In this document: positions 58,507 to 64,000 of the stretch, in pieces | Layout: every line of letters starts with the position of its first letter | Position numbering within the stretch: position 1 is the stretch's first letter | Source of the DNA: Zanthoxylum bungeanum | Lineage: Eukaryota; Streptophyta; Magnoliopsida; Sapindales; Rutaceae | DNA length: 64,000 nt | Direction of reading: 5' to 3' | Assembly: GCA_019454045.1 (NCBI GenBank) | Contig: SKCR01049629.1 | Location: forward strand, 1 to 64,000 | The notes under the pieces: model-generated | Database searches by the model: none | What the model was told of the DNA's origin: nothing | What the model saw: the letters and a program-made list of their open reading frames with translations, nothing else | Made by a program: the position numbers and the translations under genes

Positions 58507-61500
58507 CATTCCTCAATTAAGTTATAATTCGATCGTTATGGTTGGATTACTTAAATTGTCTATGAAGAGAGATTCAGTGAATGTAGCAAAATTTTCCAAA
58601 TTATGTAAAAATCTCATGTGCTATTTACTTTCTGCATATTATTTTATATACTTAAATAAATAATTAATTATTGATAATAATCGGCCAGTCCTAAGGAAAT
58701 AGATCAATATATTCTAAAAAAATTGATTCTCAATTTTAATCTTTGCCAGACTATTTGTTATTTACTGTATACTTTAGAATCAACAACCCTTTATATATAT
58801 ATATAATGTATAGTTCAAGTTCTATATAACACACATGCACTAAAATATGTAATAGTGTTTAATTAATTCAGATTGGTTTTGTGGATTGATTAGTTTTTTA
58901 AAACTATCTCTTTCTTTCCATTATTAATGTAATCTCGAATACTTAGAAATATGTGAAGCCATTGAATGTTGTATATTTTTGACTGTCTCTTTGCAACGAA
59001 CTTAGTTTTGATACAACTAATTAAAAATGTTAAGTGATTTTAACTTGTTAATTAATTTATAGAATTAACAGTCAATAGTTCGTTGCATGAGGTCCACTTA
59101 ACAAATTTTATTTGGCAAAGCGGGAATGAAAAAGATAGTGATCACTAATTAATGTGGGTTTTTTTTTTATAAAAAAAATTAGGGATTTTTTTTTTTCCAT
59201 TCAATTTCTTTTTAACATTGTAGTTGAATCAATTGATAAGCTCGGAACCCTTGAAATACTTCATCATCTTTAAAAAATTATTATCAAATACATTTTATAT
59301 AAAAGTACTATCAAATAAAAAGCACTTAAACTAAAGTTTTAATTTCTAAACAAATATAGTTTTGAGCACGTTTTTTTTTTAAAAAAAAAAAAAAACTAAA
59401 TAATGACACAAGACAAGCTGTGGGCAGAACCCACCGAATTTCCAACAGAATGGAAACATACATTATGGGTAATTAAGAAAATTTGAGAGAATTTTATCAG
59501 ACAAGAGTGAAAAAATTAACAAAAGTGAAACACGTACACTACAAAAGCACTTGTGGTTTAAATTAAATTAAAAAAAAAATAGAAATTGCTTATTATCTAG
59601 AAGATATATAGAATATTAACCACATTATTCAATCAACAGTTAGTATTAATTTTATGAAATGGTTTATTTTGGTAAACGAAGAGATTTTTCAAAAATTAGA
59701 ATACAATTCGGACACTCTTATATATTTTATTTTCAAAGTTATGTGCAATGTAAATTGAACTTGTTAATTAATAACAACATGGCTTGCCTTAAATGATTGA
59801 AAATGAAACCAAAAGTTTATGTTTAGTCACAATCATGGCTTAGCTATATATGGAGAAATGATGTGACAAAAAATGTTAAAAGAGCCAACAACTTAGTTGA
59901 ATTTATGTGACCAAAAGAGAATAGTTCAAAAAATTTGGAAAGTAAGTATGTTTGATAAAAATCAAGAAAGTTTATATATTTAAATTGAGACATATATAAA
60001 ATTCATGGACTTGTGTTTGAAGAGTGCATGTCTTAAACTCTTATTGTGATTTATTGAGGACTATTTTTGTATTGGAATTAAGTGAATTTTAGTGACTTCA
60101 TTTCTTGTCATGTTCACAACTCACATGAAAGTTTAAAATCAATATCATATTGAGGTACAATAATTAAACAAAATTACATTATATTCAAGATTTAATTTGA
60201 ATTTGGGCATGTATAGATACAATTGGAGAAATTGATCAAACTCCATCGTTTTTGTAAAAACCCAATAAAATCCTTTTATCAATAAAAAGAAAATTAATTA
60301 TTAATTTCTTGAGTCTTTTACTATTTTACCCATGTTTAGTTAAATCTACCATTCATCAAAGTAGCTTTTAACGATAAGACATGGGAGAGAGAGGAGAATG
60401 GTATTTTTTTAACAAACAAGAGGTGGTTTCTGATCATTTTCCGGAGACAATTCAAGAGCTATATATGTTTGTGTTGTGTGATCAACTACAAACTAAGTTG
60501 TGTAATTGTTCCTAAAATGACATATAATGTATTAATTTTTAATTAATAATAAACATTTTAAAAAAAAAAAAAACAAACCTATTTTCATGTCAGGACCTTA
60601 ATTAGGCGCTACCATCTAACCAAAAGGTTAAGGTATATTAGTAGCGACACGAGGTTCATTAGCGGCTCTTCCCTTATATAATTACGTAGGGTCCCATTTG
60701 GTACGAATGCCATATATTTATGATAAAAATATTATTTTATATTTAAAAAGTAAAATTCTTAAATTATAGCTAATTATTAATGGATTTTTTAAAAATTTTA
60801 TTTTCCTAAATCAGTTATTAAAGTCCCTGAAAAATGTCAATGTTAATGTAAATTAATTACAAAATTCTCTATTAAATGTATTAGATTAACCACTTGATGT
60901 TAAACAGTAAAAGTTACAGATTTTGTAATTAATAGTTATTTTTTCCTAAATAAACTTATAAAATCTCTAAAAAAAAAAAAAAAAAAAAAAACCTCAATTA
61001 TTATCGACTCTCTGTTCAATGTAACAATCAACAAGTTAAAATTAATAGGTTATTATTCTCATCAAAATTCTATAAATGTCTCAATTTTAAATAAATAATT
61101 TTAAATATATACACACACACACACATTAGCATAAACTTGTGAGAAAACCCAATTAAAAACCATCCCTAATGGCCAAATTTGTGACCATAAATCAAATGTG
61201 ACCTAGACGGCATTTGAATAAGAAAGTAAAAAACCATATGATAGGCCCTATACATTTGGTCAAATAAATGGACTACCCCCTTTCTCAGCTTCTTAATGCA
61301 TGATACTTAGGCATCAAGTACGTAGTTGTTTTGTTTATATGCTTCTTGTTTTTGTTACAAGGCGAGCAACACAATGATAACATTAGTTTATCATCATTTG
61401 AAATCTTTTTAATACATAATATTATGAGCATGTTGAAGAAGGCTTGGTGCACTTTATCATTTTTATTTTTTATTTTTTATTTTTTTTCCATCTTTGAATT

Positions 61501-61925
61501 TATCAATATTTCATATTAAGCTTTATGATTAAAGAGTGAATAAATCATTGGGTTCCCTCCATTCCTCTACAAAAATTGGCACAATTGATTCTAAAAGCAG
61601 ACAAGAATTTTATATAAGATTTTGATGCATATGGACGTCATATATATAATTAATAAAATATATACATATATAAACTAGCTTCTCTATCTAATGATGTTGG
61701 GTTTTAATTTTTTTAAAAAGCAAGAAACCATAATGCACTTTATTCTCCTTAGGCATGTCAATGTGCGCCTCGTTTCATTCATATGCAATTATTATGTACT
61801 GTGTGTGATCATAGGGTTTATTCTGTTTATCTGTGGTACTTAAAATGAAATTAGACTTTACTTCAGGGGTATTAATGATAATTACCCAACGAGATTTTTT
61901 TGCCTTCGATCAGCGGTTTTTTGTG
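58507..61925. other. Intergenic region between the two Aux/IAA genes
   Basis: This is AT-rich sequence with poly-A/T runs (about 59150-59190, 59375-59395, 60555-60575, 60967-60990) and a (CA)n run near 61110. A tRNA-like fragment may lie at about 60595-60645 (see findings). No coding region is supported. Confidence 0.6.
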
Positions 61926-62112
61926 GGAGGCAGACACGTGTCGGCGGCAGACAATTCCTGGTGTCAAACAGTTAGCGGAAAATTTTGTGGATTTAAAAAA
62001 AGGAGTGTCCGACAAAGAAACATGATCACATGGGCTACCAGTGGGACCCACCAAGTAAGAGTTTTGCTTAAAAGTTGACTTGTAGTGAGACCCCAACACG
62101 TTTACACGTGTG
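61926..62112. promoter_or_regulatory. Candidate distal regulatory block: G-boxes and TGTCGG words
   Basis: CACGTG occurs at 61935-61940 and 62105-62110. TGTCGG, the strong ARF-binding word, occurs at 61939-61944 and inverted (CCGACA) at 62009-62014. The stretch is less AT-rich than its surroundings and lies 1.1-1.25 kb upstream of the second Aux/IAA gene. Confidence 0.4.
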
Positions 62113-63011
62113 GGCCCTCACTCTTTTTTTCCCCTGCGCCTTCTAAGCACATCATTGGGGGAGCTTTTGATTCGGTGTTTTCGACTGTATAAATCATATC
62201 TATCTTTGTGGGCCCCTTTTTATGATCAATTGGATTTTAATTTCCCTTTATTTATTTTAAAATTATCATTGAGATTTTTGTTGTTGTTAGTCACGTAATC
62301 AATTATAAGATGGAAGAATATGATAAACAATTTTAAAAATAAGATAAGTAATTTTATGAAAAATAATCTTATATACCACACAAGTTGAAATATAAATTTT
62401 ATTTCAAATTTCCTATCCAAAATGAGAAACAATAGGCATGTGAATATCTCCTAAAAAAAGATTGAATTAATCTAAAGAATAAATAAGATGAGTTATTAAT
62501 TATTTCATGTCAGCTCTAGACGAGGTCTTTCAAACACATTATAATTTAACCCGATGTTAGGTAATTGATAATGAATAAGGAAGGTGTATGACATTTTGAA
62601 AAAGAAAAATATCATACAACATGTTACTTATAATTAATTCATTTTAATTACCTCATTAATAAATTCACGAATTGAAGTTTTACCCAATTTAAATCTTGAT
62701 TTAATTTCTTATGATCTCAAGCAAGCAAGCACAAGAAAAGGAGATAGTGAATGAAATCAAATCAGAACCTTTTATTCGCTCAGATCTTAGGGTCCACAAA
62801 AATCCATTATTGTCCTATTGTCCACACACAATAATCCCTCGTCAACACAAATCAAAATAATAACTATTTTTAAATAATAACCTCAAAGCAATGAATACGA
62901 CCGGTTCAGACCGACCAGCCAATGGGGCCCAAGCTTTCCGGCACTCAAAATCACACGCTTTCGTCACGTACAGTTAACTACATGGACAAATCATAACCGC
63001 TCTTTTGAGGA

Positions 63012-63017
63012 CACGTG
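63012..63017. promoter_or_regulatory. Proximal G-box of the second Aux/IAA gene
   Basis: GGACACGTGTTT lies 166 bp before the ATG and about 60 bp before the TATA box, a usual place for bZIP/bHLH binding. Confidence 0.45.
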
Positions 63018-63075
63018 TTTATCCAGGAGTGGTTCATTAATTTGTTGCCGGCCACATGATCATTTCTCCTTCCTT

Positions 63076-63083
63076 TATAAATA
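63076..63083 (+). promoter_or_regulatory. TATA box of the second Aux/IAA gene
   Basis: CTTTATAAATATT lies 107 bp before the ATG at 63183. Confidence 0.65.
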
Positions 63084-63182
63084 TTATCACATTTTCACTA
63101 AGCAACATGTATTTTGTAACATAATTTTGTTACCTCACATCTTCCATAAATAACAAAACAAGTTTAGCAACCTTCGAGAAAA

Positions 63183-64000
63183 ATGTCACCGGAAAATGTT
63201 AATCACTTGCCGGAATCCGACACGAAGCTTACGTTAGGCTTACCTGGAAGCGGCGGACCGAAATCCGGGGCAAAACGTGGCTTCTCCGAGACCGTTGATC
63301 TAAACTTGGCGAGCTCAAATGATGATAACAAATTAGCTTTAACAAAAAACCCAGCAACGGAGTAAGTCCTAAGGCTAAAAGCCATAATTTTTATTTTGTT
63401 ATAAATTTATTACATATTATGATATGAGCTGGCGATTTATATAAGCTAAAAAAGTGCATATTATTTTGTTAGGGCACAAGTGGTGGGGTGGCCGCCGGTG
63501 AGAGCTTATCGGAAAAATGCAATGAAGGGCAGCTGCAAATTTGTAAAGGTGGCAGTTGATGGAGCTCCATATTTAAGGAAAGTTGATCTTGAGAATTATA
63601 ATAGCTATCAAGAACTTTTGGGTGCTTTAGAAGACATGTTCTCATTCTTGACCATAAGTAAGTTTTGCAAATTTTTTATATATATATTTTTTAAAAACAA
63701 ATTCATATTTTGTGATTTTTAGAATATTGATGGGTTTTTAATTATGGTTATAGGGAATTATTTGAATGAGAGAAAGATTATGGATAATGTAAATGGAGTT
63801 GAATATGTACCAACTTATGAAGATAAAGATGGAGACTGGATGTTAGTTGGAGATGTGCCATGGAAGTAAGTTTTTTCCCTCCAATTTCTTTATAATTTTC
63901 TTTGATTTAGTAACTCTTGATGTTAATTTTTGGTTAAAACAGAATGTTTGTTGAATCATGCAAACGAGTAAGGTTGATGAAAAGCTCAGAAGCAATTGGG
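63183..64000 (+). CDS. Aux/IAA repressor (IAA7/14/16/17-like), cut by the window end
   Basis: Exons are 63183-63361, 63473-63657, 63754-63865 and 63943 to beyond 64000; introns are GT...AG and the frame is unbroken. Domain I is TKLTLGLPG (an LxLxL EAR motif). The linker has [13 protein letters not shown]. Domain II is [15 protein letters not shown], with the GWPPV degron core intact. Domain III is [20 protein letters not shown], and domain IV has [20 protein letters not shown] and [18 protein letters not shown]. The stretch [14 protein letters not shown] before domain IV is like that of the IAA7/14/17 group. The product should be an auxin-labile nuclear repressor of ARF activators. The stop codon lies outside the window. 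Confidence 0.95.

Noticed and set aside
61833..62078. 81-codon plus-strand frame upstream of the second Aux/IAA gene
   Set aside because: No domain, no splice or promoter context; the same stretch is better explained as a promoter-like block.

Overview
The window is repeat-rich plant nuclear DNA, most likely from a eudicot: plant-type LTR retrotransposons, a CACTA transposon with plant-type genes, and a tandem pair of intron-containing Aux/IAA auxin-response genes. Nothing prokaryotic, organellar or viral was recognised. Boundaries were set by reading TG...CA ends, target-site duplications (TSDs), primer-binding sites (PBSs) and duplicate copies within the window.

Layout. (1) 1-3439: right part of a decayed Ty1/copia element on the minus strand; its other end lies outside the window. 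(2) 3452-29911: a stack of nested insertions. A lone LTR (TSD CCCGT) was split by a Ty3/gypsy Tat-lineage element (3778-27804, minus, TSD TGCTT). The Tat integrase was split by a gag-only element with 2.4-kb LTRs (9226-22747, plus, TSD (A)TTCC). The 3' LTR of that element was hit by two more lone LTRs (17312-19226, TSD GTCCM; 20072-22708, TSD CCTAG), and the second of these carries a hAT-type MITE (20109-20665, 8-bp TSD). The Tat element has an antisense, intron-bearing gene next to its 3' LTR. (3) 29917-30653: short unassigned spacer. (4) 30654-53331: a small non-autonomous LTR element (minus) whose 3' LTR was split by a 19-kb CACTA transposon (30961-50053, TSD TAC). The CACTA element has a broken TNPD-type transposase gene, a five-coding-exon TNPA-type gene that still looks open, and TTTAGCGTCGAA palindrome arrays at both ends and between the genes. 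It is itself split by a protein-less copia-type LTR element (33407-42837, TSD GTGCA) and a lone LTR of the same family (45271-47681, TSD AAATG). (5) 53332-64000: the only host gene space, with two Aux/IAA genes in the same orientation (54266-57276 and 63183 to beyond the edge), about 5.9 kb apart.

How it works together. The two host genes encode nuclear repressors of auxin responses with the usual order: EAR-type domain I, degron domain II (VGWPPV), and domains III/IV (PB1-like). The first has a one-base deletion in domain III that breaks the frame, visible by comparison with its neighbour. Everything to the left is transposon strata whose relative insertion order can be read from the nesting. 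Most retroelement genes are interrupted; the most intact mobile-element frames are the Tat gag, protease and RT/RNase H segments and the TNPA-like gene.
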